Positions 33,899 to 42,351 of a DNA stretch of 64,000 nucleotides are shown one piece after another; the stretch's first letter is position 1, and each line of letters opens with the position of its first letter. The stretch covers positions 372,001 to 436,000 of the forward strand of contig NZ_JAGHQP010000001.1 of assembly GCF_017744255.1 (NCBI RefSeq), read 5' to 3'. The stretch is from Brevundimonas sp. A19_0. GTDB taxonomy: Bacteria > Pseudomonadota > Alphaproteobacteria > Caulobacterales > Caulobacteraceae. Below the pieces are notes generated by a model. It did not search any database, had not been told where the DNA came from, and worked only from the letters and a program-made list of their open reading frames with translations. The translations under genes and the position numbers were made by a program.

Positions 33899-34318
33899 AT
33901 GCCCGCCCGTATCCTCATCGTTGAAGACGAAGCCCTCGTGGCCATGGAACTTCGCTTCGTGCTGGAGGACCTGGGCCACGAAGTCGTGGGTACGGCCGCA
34001 GACTCGCAAATGGCCCTGAACCTCGCCAAGGAAACGGACGTCGATCTGGCGCTCGTGGACATTCACCTGTCGGACGGCCCCACGGGCGTGTCGATCGGCC
34101 GCGAGCTGGCGACCGATCACAAGGTTGCGGTGCTGTTCATGACGGCCAACCCGGGCATGGTGCGCGACGGCGTCGCCGGCACTATCGGTGTGCTGTCAAA
34201 GCCTACCGACGAGCATATCGTGCAGAATGCCGTGTCCTATGCGCTCGGCGTGAGGGCTGGGGCCCCGACAAATATGGCGCCGCCCCAGCTTCAGCTGTTC
34301 AACCAGGCCGGCGCCTAG
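33899..34318 (+). CDS. Single-domain response regulator
   Basis: A 139-residue stand-alone receiver domain without an output domain. The acidic pocket is VEDEA at 8-12, the phospho-acceptor Asp54 lies in LALVDIHLSDG, Thr82 in FMTANPG and Lys101 in LSKPTDE. The C-terminal tail (about 115-139) is short and unstructured. It follows an HWE kinase, as LovR follows LovK in Caulobacter, so it may act as a phosphate sink or relay in the stress response. The ATG at 33899 is preferred to a TTG six codons upstream. The gene converges on trxB. Confidence 0.9.
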   Translation: MPARILIVEDEALVAMELRFVLEDLGHEVVGTAADSQMALNLAKETDVDLALVDIHLSDGPTGVSIGRELATDHKVAVLFMTANPGMVRDGVAGTIGVLSKPTDEHIVQNAVSYALGVRAGAPTNMAPPQLQLFNQAGA

Positions 34319-34325
34319 GTCAGGC

Positions 34326-35345
34326 CTACCAGGCGCCGATCTTTTCTGCTTCCGCGTGCGAGATGGGATTGCCCGCCCGGGCATGGTCAACCTCGGCCAG
34401 GTAGCGGGCAGCCTCAAGCGCGGCCATACAGCCCATTCCGGCGGCCGTTACGGCCTGACGATAGACGTCGTCGGTGACATCCCCCGCCGCATAGACCCCC
34501 TCGATCGAGGTCGAGGTCGTGCCCGGCTTGACCACCAGATAGCCGCCGGACTTGGTCTCAAGCTGGCCGGCGAACACCTCGGACGACGGGGCGTGACCGA
34601 TGGCGATGAACACGCCGTCGGCTGGAATTTCGCGCGTCCCGGTGCCCTCGGTCTCGCGAAGGCGCACCCCGGTGACATTCGAGGCCATGCCGTCCGTCTG
34701 GCCGAGGATTTCGTCGACCACGTGGTTCCAGACCACCTCGATCTTCGGATGGGCGAACAGGCGTTCCTGCAGGATCTTCTCGGCGCGGAACTCATCGCGG
34801 CGATGGACGACGGTGACCTTGGACGCAAAGTTCGTCAGGAACAGCGCTTCCTCGACGGCGGTGTTGCCGCCCCCGACCACCACGACTTCCTTGCCCCGGT
34901 AGAAGAAGCCGTCGCAGGTGGCACAGGCGGACACGCCGAACCCCTGGTATTTCGCCTCGCTCTCGAGGCCCAGCCACTTGGCCTGGGCCCCGGTCGAGAT
35001 GATCACCGTCTCGGCCAGCAGTTCGGTGCCGGAATCGAGCGTCAGCCGGAACGGGCGTTGCGACAGGTCGGCCCTGGTGACGATGTCGTGGATGACCTCG
35101 GTGCCGACGTGCTCGGCCTGGGCCTGCATCTGCTCCATCAGCCAGGGCCCCTGGATGACCTCGGCAAACCCCGGATAGTTCTCGACATCGGTGGTGATGG
35201 TCAGCTGACCGCCGGGCTGGATGCCGGCGATCACCACAGGCTCAAGCGAGGCGCGGGCGGCATAGATGGCGGCGGTCCAGCCGGCGGGGCCGGACCCGAT
35301 AATGGCGACGCGAACGGTGCGGGGGGCGGAAGAGGAGCTGCTCAT
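34326..35345 (-). CDS. trxB: Thioredoxin reductase
   Basis: A 339-residue NADPH-dependent flavoenzyme that reduces thioredoxin. The N-terminal GSGPAGWTAAIYAARA binds FAD, the redox-active CATC motif is Cys141-Ala-Thr-Cys144, and VVVGGGNTAVEEALFL binds NADPH. The closing GVYAAGDVTDDVYRQAVTAAGMGCMAALEAARYL region contacts the flavin. Length and order are standard for the low-molecular-weight class. It is the only disulphide-reduction gene in the window and stands beside a stress-response region. A start six residues later is not possible to exclude because of the serine-rich MSSSSS lead. Confidence 0.96.
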   Translation of the reverse strand: MSSSSSAPRTVRVAIIGSGPAGWTAAIYAARASLEPVVIAGIQPGGQLTITTDVENYPGFAEVIQGPWLMEQMQAQAEHVGTEVIHDIVTRADLSQRPFRLTLDSGTELLAETVIISTGAQAKWLGLESEAKYQGFGVSACATCDGFFYRGKEVVVVGGGNTAVEEALFLTNFASKVTVVHRRDEFRAEKILQERLFAHPKIEVVWNHVVDEILGQTDGMASNVTGVRLRETEGTGTREIPADGVFIAIGHAPSSEVFAGQLETKSGGYLVVKPGTTSTSIEGVYAAGDVTDDVYRQAVTAAGMGCMAALEAARYLAEVDHARAGNPISHAEAEKIGAW

Positions 35346-35416
35346 GGCGCCTATTTAGGGGCTGATTCCCGATCGTGCGATGGCTAGTCTGTCCGGGAAC
35401 GCCGAAGGAGTTGGGG

Positions 35417-35629
35417 ATGAGTGAGAACAAGAACGCGGCCTTCCTGCCCATGGGCATCGGAGTCGGGATCGCCATCGGGGTCGCCATCGGCGTTGCCCTG
35501 GACAATCTCGGCCTGGGGATCGCGCTGGGCGTGGCCATCGGGGCCGGCATCGGCGCCAGCGGCGCGGCGGCGGGCCGAAAGAAAACCGACAAGGACGATA
35601 CACCGGACAAGGACACCAAAGGCGATTGA
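35417..35629 (+). CDS. Small glycine-zipper membrane protein
   Basis: A 70-residue protein. Two hydrophobic stretches (about 12-30 and 32-50) made of repeated GIxxGVAIG-type units form glycine-zipper helices, followed by a charged tail rich in Lys and Asp (KKTDKDDTPDKDTKGD). AAGGAG stands before the ATG at 35417. Function is unknown; similar proteins are found as short membrane proteins near redox or envelope genes. It diverges from trxB and ends 30 bp before the DUF389 gene on the same strand, so the two may be co-transcribed. Confidence 0.75.
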   Translation: MSENKNAAFLPMGIGVGIAIGVAIGVALDNLGLGIALGVAIGAGIGASGAAAGRKKTDKDDTPDKDTKGD

Positions 35630-35659
35630 CGCCGGAGCCGGACGGATAAACAAGGCCCC

Positions 35660-37183
35660 ATGAGCGATCTGGGTCAGAGCGCGCGCGAGACGCGCACCTT
35701 CGTCCGCCGGTTCCTGGCCATTGCCCGCCGCAATGTCGACCACGAGGCCGTCGCCGAGAACGTCTATGAGAACGGCGGGCTGAGCGGCCGCTATCTGATC
35801 ATGACCGGGATCTCGGCGGCCATCGCCATCCTCGGCCTGATGCTGTCATCGCCGGCCGTGGTGATCGGCGCCATGTTGATGTCGCCCATGATGGGGCCGA
35901 TCGTGGCGCTGGGCTTTTCGCTGGCGCTGCTGGACTTCAGCGAGCTGAACCGGGCGCTCCGGGCGCTGGCCCTCGGCTTTGGACTGGCGCTGATCGTGGC
36001 CGTGGTGCTGACGCTGCTGTCACCGCTGAAGGAGCCGACGACCGAGATCCTGGCGCGGACCCGGCCCAACTTCTTCGACCTGCTGATCGCCGTCTTCTCC
36101 GGCATCGCGGGCGCCTATGCGGTGATCAAGCAAAGGGGTGAGACGATCATCGGGGTGGCGATCGCCACGGCCCTGATGCCGCCGGTCGCGACCGTCGGCT
36201 TTGGCCTGGGCACCGGGGATATGGGGATCGCGGGCGGGGCCTTCTTCCTGTTCATGACCAACCTTGTGGCGATTGCGCTGGCGGCGACGCTGACGGCCGG
36301 CTTCTATGGCTTCCGCCCCCGGCTGATGGAGCGGCCGGTGAAGTGGCGGGGTGTGGCCGTGGTGCTGGTGTTCGCCGTGCTGTCGGCGCCGCTGGCCCTG
36401 TCTCTGCGCGCCATCGGCCTCGAGAGCCGGGCGACGGCCGAGACCCGGCTGGCGGTGGACGCCATCTTCTCGGGATCCGACTCCCGCATCACATTGCTGG
36501 ATGTGCGCAGCCAGTCGGGCGAGGTCAGCGTCTCGGCCCTGGTGAGCACGCGCTCGCTGGTCGCCGATGCCGAAAGCCGCCTGCAACAGCGGCTGACCGC
36601 CGCCCTGCATGTGCCGGTCGTGGCCAACCTGGACCAGATCGTCGTGGCCGACCCCGAGGCGGCCTCGCGCGCCGTGCAGGCCAGTCCGGTCTCCGCCCCC
36701 GATCCGGTGGCGGCCCTGCGCGGACGCCTGATCGAGGCAGTGCCCTTTGCCACGGACGCCATCATGCTGAATGCCGAGGGCTCCCGGGCCGTCATCCTGC
36801 TGCGGCCCGAGGCGGGTCTTGACCTGCAAAGTGCCTATGCGCTGGAGACTGCCCTCGCCCGCCGTTTCGAAGGCCTGACCGTGCTGGTCACGCCGCCCGT
36901 GCAGGTATTCGACACCGTCGACCTGGGCGACCCTCAGGCCCGGACGCGGGCGGCCTGGGCCCTGTCCCGCTGGCGGGCGACGCCGGCCGTGCGGGCCTGT
37001 CGCCCGGAACAGCCGCCGGAGCCCGAATCCCCGAAGGCGGACGGCGAGGACGCACCGGCACGGCTGGATTCCGGACAGACCTTCATAGCCGAACTCGCCG
37101 CCGCCGGTGTGTCGACGCGTACGGAGGGGGCACCGGCCTGCCAGCGCGGCGACATCAATGTGGCGCGCCTGTCCCTGAACTAG
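35660..37183 (+). CDS. DUF389 family membrane protein
   Basis: A 507-residue integral membrane protein of the DUF389 (TIGR00341-like) family. Six membrane segments lie between about 45 and 255. The conserved segments are GRYLIMTGISAAIAILGLMLSSPAVVIGAMLMSPMMGPI in split form and GIAGAYAVIKQRGETIIGVAIATALMPPVATVGFGL. After residue 255 comes a soluble region of roughly 230 residues plus an acidic, proline-rich linker. The family is uncharacterised; transport has been proposed. Its TAG stop overlaps the stop of the convergent ELM1-like gene in a shared CTAG. Confidence 0.88.
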   Translation: MSDLGQSARETRTFVRRFLAIARRNVDHEAVAENVYENGGLSGRYLIMTGISAAIAILGLMLSSPAVVIGAMLMSPMMGPIVALGFSLALLDFSELNRALRALALGFGLALIVAVVLTLLSPLKEPTTEILARTRPNFFDLLIAVFSGIAGAYAVIKQRGETIIGVAIATALMPPVATVGFGLGTGDMGIAGGAFFLFMTNLVAIALAATLTAGFYGFRPRLMERPVKWRGVAVVLVFAVLSAPLALSLRAIGLESRATAETRLAVDAIFSGSDSRITLLDVRSQSGEVSVSALVSTRSLVADAESRLQQRLTAALHVPVVANLDQIVVADPEAASRAVQASPVSAPDPVAALRGRLIEAVPFATDAIMLNAEGSRAVILLRPEAGLDLQSAYALETALARRFEGLTVLVTPPVQVFDTVDLGDPQARTRAAWALSRWRATPAVRACRPEQPPEPESPKADGEDAPARLDSGQTFIAELAAAGVSTRTEGAPACQRGDINVARLSLN

Positions 37184-38193
37184 GCGGCGCGCCAGCGGTC
37201 GTAGCGGTTGAGCAGCTCGCGGGCCGCGCGCTCCGTCTCGGCGAGAGGCTGTGCCCCTATGCCCATAACGTCCATTGTGCCGTCGAAGGGACGCGCGAGG
37301 CCCCGGGCGATCAGGGCCTGTCGCAGACGGTCGAACTTGGGCTGGGCCTTGCGCGCCACCATGGGCAGCAGCTGCACCGGCTTGCCGGTCGAGGCCGCCT
37401 CGGTCGCCATATTGGCGCTGTCCTCGGTCACCAGCACTTGATCGGCGGCATCGAGGAAGGCGAAATAGGGGTTGTCGCCCCGGCCATCCCAGATCCAGCC
37501 CGCCACATCGGCCAGACCGTCGCGCAGGGCGGCCTCGGCCTCTGGCGGGGTGCGACGGGACAGGGTCACCATGACCGAGCCGCCTGCGGCCTGAACCGCC
37601 TTCCCGATATCATGCGCCAGCCTGGCGGCGTGGTCCGCAGGCAGGTCATGGCTGGCGGACCGGCCGCCGATGAGCACTGCCACGCGCGGCCGGGGAAGGC
37701 CGGAAAGGACGTCAAAGGCCGAAGCTGCCCCGGCGATGCGCGCAGGCGTGATGCGATGGGGCGAGCCGAGGATGGAGATCACATTGGCACCGCTCAGGCC
37801 GTCGTGCTCGGGGGCGACCACCAGATCGAAGGCGTCGGTCCGCCATCGGGGGTCCTGCGTCTGGACGACGAAAGGCCGCCCGGGTCCGGCCGAGGCGGCC
37901 CTGACTGAAAGTGGAAGGGAGGCCCGGCCGGTGGCGATCCAGATGTCGGGCCAGGGCGCGCCGTCGGACGGCAGGGCCGCATCTGACGCCGGATCGCGCA
38001 TCCACGGCTGTTTCACGACCGACGGCCAGCGGTCGAACAGGGGGCGCCAGCCGATCCGGCAGACGTCGATGTCAGAGGGACGAAGGCGCTGGACGGCCTC
38101 GGCCAGGCCCAGCGCCTGATTCTGGATGCCGGCCCGGCCGTCGGAGACGACCCGGATCCGGAGGGGAGACGCGCTGTCGCGTGTCAGATCCAC
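37180..38193 (-). CDS. ELM1-like protein (mitochondrial fission ELM1 family)
   Basis: A 337-residue protein of the DUF1022/ELM1 family, whose plant member affects mitochondrial fission. In bacteria the function is unknown; the fold is expected to be like GT-B glycosyltransferases. Visible conserved parts are the [19 protein letters not shown] start, the [11 protein letters not shown] strand, [11 protein letters not shown], and [19 protein letters not shown]. The C-terminal [19 protein letters not shown] segment resembles a nucleotide-sugar site. Its start overlaps the 3' end of greA by 10 bp, so it is translated downstream of greA. Confidence 0.85.
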   Translation of the reverse strand: MDLTRDSASPLRIRVVSDGRAGIQNQALGLAEAVQRLRPSDIDVCRIGWRPLFDRWPSVVKQPWMRDPASDAALPSDGAPWPDIWIATGRASLPLSVRAASAGPGRPFVVQTQDPRWRTDAFDLVVAPEHDGLSGANVISILGSPHRITPARIAGAASAFDVLSGLPRPRVAVLIGGRSASHDLPADHAARLAHDIGKAVQAAGGSVMVTLSRRTPPEAEAALRDGLADVAGWIWDGRGDNPYFAFLDAADQVLVTEDSANMATEAASTGKPVQLLPMVARKAQPKFDRLRQALIARGLARPFDGTMDVMGIGAQPLAETERAARELLNRYDRWRAA

Positions 38194-38657
38194 TCGACCT
38201 TGAGGACTTCATAGGCCTTCACGCCGCCGGGCGTGTTGACCTCGACGACGTCGCCGACCTCCTTGGAGATCAGGGCGCGCGAGAGCGGCGAGGTGATCGA
38301 GATCCGGCCCTGCTTCACATCGGCCTCGTGCTCGCCAACGATCTGGTACCGAGCCTCCTCGTCCGTGTCCTCGTCGACCACGGTGACGGTGGCGCCGAAC
38401 TTGACCTGGGTCCCCGACAGCTTCGACACGTCGATGACCTGGGCCCGCGACATGCGGTCCTCGATCTCGGCGATCTGGCCCTCGATCCAGCCCTGCCGCT
38501 CCTTGGCGGCGTGGTACTCGGCGTTTTCGGACAGGTCGCCGTGTTCACGGGCCTCCGAAATGGCCGCGATCACCGCGGGACGTTCCACGGACTTCAATTG
38601 CTTGAGCTGATCGTCCAGGGCGCGATAGCCCGGGGCCGTCATCGGCACTTTTTCCAT
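38184..38657 (-). CDS. greA: Transcription elongation factor GreA
   Basis: A 157-residue factor that enters the RNA polymerase secondary channel and stimulates cleavage of backtracked transcripts. The N-terminal coiled coil carries the acidic tip [20 protein letters not shown] (split across about 33-52) with the two essential acidic residues. The C-terminal FKBP-like domain has [21 protein letters not shown]. Length is standard. It overlaps the ELM1-like gene, an arrangement that may reflect conserved co-transcription in Caulobacterales. Confidence 0.96.
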   Translation of the reverse strand: MEKVPMTAPGYRALDDQLKQLKSVERPAVIAAISEAREHGDLSENAEYHAAKERQGWIEGQIAEIEDRMSRAQVIDVSKLSGTQVKFGATVTVVDEDTDEEARYQIVGEHEADVKQGRISITSPLSRALISKEVGDVVEVNTPGGVKAYEVLKVEWI

Positions 38658-38770
38658 AGGGTGGTGAGTTTCTTGTTTCGCCCGACTGAGGAGGGGATGG
38701 TCAACCTTGGCAGAAGGTCGCGGGGCGCACGCGACCGGGGCAAAGAGGATAGGTCAGGCTTTTGCCAAAC

Positions 38771-38959
38771 TCAAGCGGTCGGCCGAATGGTGGCGCGGCG
38801 CACCTTGCGCATCAGACTGCGCGTCAACCAGGCCAGGGTCCCGAGGGCGAGGACCATGAAGAGCACCGACACGATTGCCAGCTTCGCGAACATCAGCGCG
38901 AGGCTGAAGGCGACGACCACGAGGGCCAGGGCGAGGATGTACAGGGCTGCGATCTTCAT
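38771..38959 (-). CDS. Small two-helix membrane protein
   Basis: A 62-residue protein made of two hydrophobic segments (about 5-24 and 26-46) followed by a basic tail (RSLMRKVRRATIRPTA). Topology is likely in-out-in, with the positive tail in the cytosol. No family is recognised. It precedes greA by 113 bp on the same strand and could be the first gene of that transcript. Composition and codon use match the genome, so it is probably a real, conserved small membrane protein. Confidence 0.6.
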   Translation of the reverse strand: MKIAALYILALALVVVAFSLALMFAKLAIVSVLFMVLALGTLAWLTRSLMRKVRRATIRPTA

Positions 38960-39008
38960 GCCCGGTTAACGCGGCATGGGCCTGCCGGTTTCCCGGAGGG
39001 CGGGCTCA

Positions 39009-40430
39009 TCAACGCGATTGTGAAGGAAGGTCGGCCCCTGTGTCCCAGGCAGCACGCACCAGGGTGCCGAACACCGCGCGGCGGGTGTCCCACGGGTCGA
39101 GATCGCCATTGGCGCGCGCGTCCCGCAGCCGGTGGACAGCCGCGTCGGCGGTCTGCCGTGCGAGGGCGAGGGCCGCGTCGCTCTGGCCGCTGTCCAGCCA
39201 GGCCGCGGCCAGACGCTGATCCCGCATCAGCCGCCGGGGATGGCCGTCCGGCAGACGGTCGGTGGCAAGGTCGCGCGCCCGGGCAAAGGCCTGAATGGCC
39301 GCAAGCGGATGGCCCAGCGCCCGCTGGTTGTCGCCCAGGGCGAGCCAGGCCGAGCTTTCCGCCTCCCACCCTGCCCCGCTCGCGGTGAGCAGGGCCAAAG
39401 CCTCGCGGTGCAGGGGCTCGGCCTCCCGGTGGCGGCCCAGACGGTCAAGGGCTGAGGCCTGCATCGACAGGCTGGACGCCGCCGAAAGCGATTGCCCGCC
39501 CTGTCGCTTCATCTCCACGGCCGCCGACAGAATGGCCTCGGCCTCGCCGGGGCGATCGAGCGCCATCAGGGCCAATGCCAGCCGGTGCCCATAGATGGCC
39601 CGCAGGGCAAGATCAGGCTCGCCCATGAACAGCTGCCGCAGCAGGGGCTCGGCCAGATCGGGGCGACCGGCGGCCATGCGGGCACTGGCGAGACGATAGA
39701 GGGTCGTCGTCGAGCGACGGTCGGCCGCCCCGTGCAGGGTCACATTGCCCTCGACGGCCTGACGCAGGATGGGCAGAGCCCGGTCGTCACCTGTCAGGTC
39801 GAGCCCCGTGCCGTAGAGGCCCAGTGCCTCAAGGGTCTGGTCATGGCGGTCGCCATAGAGGGTCCGGGCCGCAGTGAGGGCTTCGGCGGCGACCGCGAGC
39901 CCGTCTTCGAAGCGGGACTGTCGATAGAGGACGTCCGCCATCTGGGTCAGCGCCCGGAGACGCAGCTCGGACGACAGATCGGGCTGTCCCAGAAGGGTGG
40001 TCAGGAGAGCCTCCGCCGCAGCGTTGCGATCCAGCTCGGCCAGCAGTCCGGCGCGGTAGAGGTCAGTGGCCTGGCTGAAGGCGGTCCTGTCCCAGCCCAG
40101 CGCGGCCCAGCGCGAGGCGACATGATCCAGCCGGGCGAGCGCCTCTTCCGGCCGGCCCAGCTCCCCGAGCGCAAAGGCGGAGTTCGCCATCAGATGCAGG
40201 GTGACCGGGTGGTCCTCGCCCAGCTCCGCGCGGGCCCGGGCCAGAGCCGGCTCGGCCCGCGCGAGGGCCGCTTCAGGACCCTCTTCGACGCGGACCGACT
40301 CGACCATACGGGCCTCGGCCTCAAGCGCCGCACGGGTCTCGGCCCCATCCGGCCCGGCGGTCTGGGCCAGACCGGTCGCGGGCAGGCCGCACAGGCCGGC
40401 AAGCAGGCTGAGCAAGAACCAGACTTTCAT
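39009..40430 (-). CDS. Exported tetratricopeptide repeat protein
   Basis: A 473-residue protein with a signal peptide (MKVWFLLSLLAGLCGLPATGLA then Q). The rest is helical with TPR-like units of the kinesin-light-chain type, such as GRPEEALARLDHVASRW, HREAEPLHREALALL and GHPLAAIQAFARARDLA. A terminal segment has LDSGQSDAALALARQTADAAV. TPR proteins mediate protein contacts; the partner is unknown. The ATG at 40430 is chosen as it begins the signal sequence rather than the upstream in-frame start at 40478. The gene follows the GST gene by 57 bp. Confidence 0.8.
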   Translation of the reverse strand: MKVWFLLSLLAGLCGLPATGLAQTAGPDGAETRAALEAEARMVESVRVEEGPEAALARAEPALARARAELGEDHPVTLHLMANSAFALGELGRPEEALARLDHVASRWAALGWDRTAFSQATDLYRAGLLAELDRNAAAEALLTTLLGQPDLSSELRLRALTQMADVLYRQSRFEDGLAVAAEALTAARTLYGDRHDQTLEALGLYGTGLDLTGDDRALPILRQAVEGNVTLHGAADRRSTTTLYRLASARMAAGRPDLAEPLLRQLFMGEPDLALRAIYGHRLALALMALDRPGEAEAILSAAVEMKRQGGQSLSAASSLSMQASALDRLGRHREAEPLHREALALLTASGAGWEAESSAWLALGDNQRALGHPLAAIQAFARARDLATDRLPDGHPRRLMRDQRLAAAWLDSGQSDAALALARQTADAAVHRLRDARANGDLDPWDTRRAVFGTLVRAAWDTGADLPSQSR

Positions 40431-40487
40431 CAGACCTCCAGTCTGGCAGGCCGGACGGCTCCGGCCTACTGACGGCATCCGACGCGA

Positions 40488-41153
40488 TCAGGCGTAGCTG
40501 TAGGGCCCGCCGCGCTCCAGCGCCCGCTGATAAGCCGGGCGCGCGTGAATGGTTTCCAGGAAGGCCTTCAGCTTCGGCCGGCGGTCAAAGCCGGGAATGC
40601 GGGTAGCGCCCGCCTCGATCGGAAAGCTCATCATGATGTCGGCGGCCGAGAAGGCCCCGCCCGCGAACCAGGGATGAGCGGTCAGTTCCGCTTCCCAGAA
40701 GTCGATATGGGTCTGGAGCTGGGGATCGATGAAGCCGGACTGGGCCTTGGCGGCGATGGATTTGACCAGCGGTCGCACGAGACCGGGCGCCCGTTTCGGC
40801 AGCTGGCCGAATACCAGCTTGAGCAGCAGGGGCGGCATGGCCGAGCCCTCGGCATAGTGCAGCCAGTAGCGATAGCGGCGACCCGCCTCGGTGCCGGACG
40901 GCGGGGCCAGACGCCCCTTGCCGTGGGTCTCGACCAGATAGTCGACGATGGCGCCGGTCTCGGCCACGCGGACGTCGCCGTCATCGATCACCGGCGACTT
41001 GCCGAGCGGATGGATGGCCTTCAGCTCGGGCGGCGCCAGCATGGTTTTCGCGTCGCGCTCATAGCGCTTCACCTCATAGGGCAGGCCCAGTTCCTCGAGC
41101 AGCCACAGGACCCGCTGGGACCGGCTGTCGTTCAGGTGGTGCACAGTGATCAT
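40488..41153 (-). CDS. Glutathione S-transferase family protein
   Basis: A 221-residue GST with the thioredoxin-like N-terminal domain (ITVHHLNDSRSQRVLWLLEEL, in which Ser/Arg positions could activate glutathione, then NP-like IHPLGKSPVIDDGD and ETGAIVDYL) and an all-helical C-terminal domain. The KSPVID cis-proline and the E(T/S) glutathione-binding pair are visible. It probably conjugates or reduces small electrophiles. A 59-bp stretch of its 5' coding part is duplicated at 41794-41852. It precedes the TPR gene on the same strand. Confidence 0.9.
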   Translation of the reverse strand: MITVHHLNDSRSQRVLWLLEELGLPYEVKRYERDAKTMLAPPELKAIHPLGKSPVIDDGDVRVAETGAIVDYLVETHGKGRLAPPSGTEAGRRYRYWLHYAEGSAMPPLLLKLVFGQLPKRAPGLVRPLVKSIAAKAQSGFIDPQLQTHIDFWEAELTAHPWFAGGAFSAADIMMSFPIEAGATRIPGFDRRPKLKAFLETIHARPAYQRALERGGPYSYA

Positions 41154-41189
41154 GGGGACATCCGACGCGCTGGAGGGGTGATGTCCGGA

Positions 41190-41732
41190 TCAAAGCCCGC
41201 CTTGCAAGGCCATGTCCAGCCCGACCACGGCGGTAACGGCCACGCTGGCGACTGCCCAGGCCAGAAGATTGGCCTTCCACCCGATCCGGAGGTGCCGGGC
41301 ACCCCAAATTGTCATCCCGACCAGCACAGCGACCACAAGGGCATGCCCCGACCACCGTCCCCACCCCATCGCCAGGGTGATGGCGGCCTCGTCGTTCGGC
41401 TGCATCATCGTCATGACCGCGGCCATGAAACGCATGAAGGCCGCCGAGAACAGGACCGCATAGGCCGCGAGACTGCCGCGTGTCAGGACCAGCGTCAGTC
41501 CCAGCAGGGCCTGAAGCAACGTCATGACCACGCCGCCGGCGCGGACGGCGATCATGTGTTCCACGGGGATCGACGGGTCGCGCACGCCCGCGCTGTTCAG
41601 GCTGAAATAGGCCTCATAGCCCAGGGCGCGGCCCGCAGCCCAATGGCCGGCCTCGTGCACCACGAACGTCAGGACCATGACCCCGAAGAGCAGGGCGTAG
41701 AATCCTGCTCCAATCCGCTGTCGTCTCACCAT
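41190..41732 (-). CDS. Membrane protein with M50-like HEAGH motif
   Basis: A 180-residue integral membrane protein. The zinc-protease motif HEAGH is at 26-30 in the first hydrophobic segment, as in M50 peptidases; further segments lie near 68-90, 95-115, 130-145 and 155-175. No clear NxxPxxxLDG third-ligand motif is visible, so catalytic competence is uncertain. Other features are an Asp/Pro-rich loop (GVRDPSIPVEH). It may be a divergent metalloprotease or an inactive relative. It sits between the GST gene and a GST remnant on the same strand. Confidence 0.7.
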   Translation of the reverse strand: MVRRQRIGAGFYALLFGVMVLTFVVHEAGHWAAGRALGYEAYFSLNSAGVRDPSIPVEHMIAVRAGGVVMTLLQALLGLTLVLTRGSLAAYAVLFSAAFMRFMAAVMTMMQPNDEAAITLAMGWGRWSGHALVVAVLVGMTIWGARHLRIGWKANLLAWAVASVAVTAVVGLDMALQGGL

Positions 41733-41793
41733 GACGTACCTCCCCGACCCATCAGGGCCAGTCGGAGAGGCCGTTGTCCCGTTAAACTTCTGT

Positions 41794-41868
41794 CAGGCCC
41801 AGGTCCTTGAGCAGCCACAGCACCCGCCGGGACCGGCTGTCGCTCAGGTAGTCGCGGTGACCGCGGAC
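41794..41868 (-). pseudogene. GST gene remnant (partial 5' duplicate)
   Basis: Positions 41794-41852 match 41082-41140, inside the 5' part of the GST gene, at 53 of 59 bases. On the minus strand the frame reads YLSDSRSRRVLWLLKDLGLTEV and then stops (TAA), paralleling the start of the GST protein. Nothing of the later domain is present, and no ATG in frame precedes it. It is a decayed tandem copy or a leftover from rearrangement. Confidence 0.8.
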
Positions 41869-41869
41869 A

Positions 41870-42322
41870 TCAGTAGACCCGCGATGCCAAATCAGTGAAC
41901 GTGATGCTGGTCACCTTCCAGCCGGAGGGCGCCCGATAGACATCGAATGTGAAGAAGACCGGAAGCTGCGCGGAGTGAACGACGTACCGGACCCGGCAGA
42001 CCGTCTCGATCAGGCATTCTTGATCAACAACCTCCCAGCCAAGAACGCCTTCATATAGCGACAACATGCTTTGCGATTGGGCGATCATCGTCGGCATCAC
42101 GGCCGCCCGGTTCGGCATGGGTGTATCGCCAATCAGCCCGTCATAGGCCTCCTCGACGTCACCCGCCTGGAGGCGCGAAAAGAACAGGTCGAGCGTCGGA
42201 GTCAGCTTCGCCCATTGCTCGGCACTGATCCGGGGCGCCTCCTGCTCCTGCGCCAGCGCCGGAGTTGCCGCACATCCGATCACGACTGCGGCAACCATTC
42301 CCAAGAGCGATGAATGGCGCAT
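41870..42322 (-). CDS. Exported hypothetical protein
   Basis: A 150-residue secreted protein with a signal peptide (MRHSSLLGMVAAVVIGC, then AATPALA-QEQ). The mature part has a helical stretch (ISAEQWAKLTPTLDLFFSRLQAGDVEEAYDG, split) and a C-terminal beta part with two cysteines (QECLIETVCRV) that may pair. It ends YRAPSGWKVTSITFTDL, which looks like the last strand of an NTF2/DUF4019-like fold. I do not recognise a specific family. It lies 29 bp after carB on the same strand. Confidence 0.7.
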   Translation of the reverse strand: MRHSSLLGMVAAVVIGCAATPALAQEQEAPRISAEQWAKLTPTLDLFFSRLQAGDVEEAYDGLIGDTPMPNRAAVMPTMIAQSQSMLSLYEGVLGWEVVDQECLIETVCRVRYVVHSAQLPVFFTFDVYRAPSGWKVTSITFTDLASRVY

Positions 42323-42351
42323 GTTTGCCCCTCCCCTTTCTATCTCCTGCG

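Noticed and set aside
37081-37183. Frameshift at the end of the DUF389 gene
   Set aside because: The polar tail is in frame and similar low-complexity tails occur in other proteins of the window.
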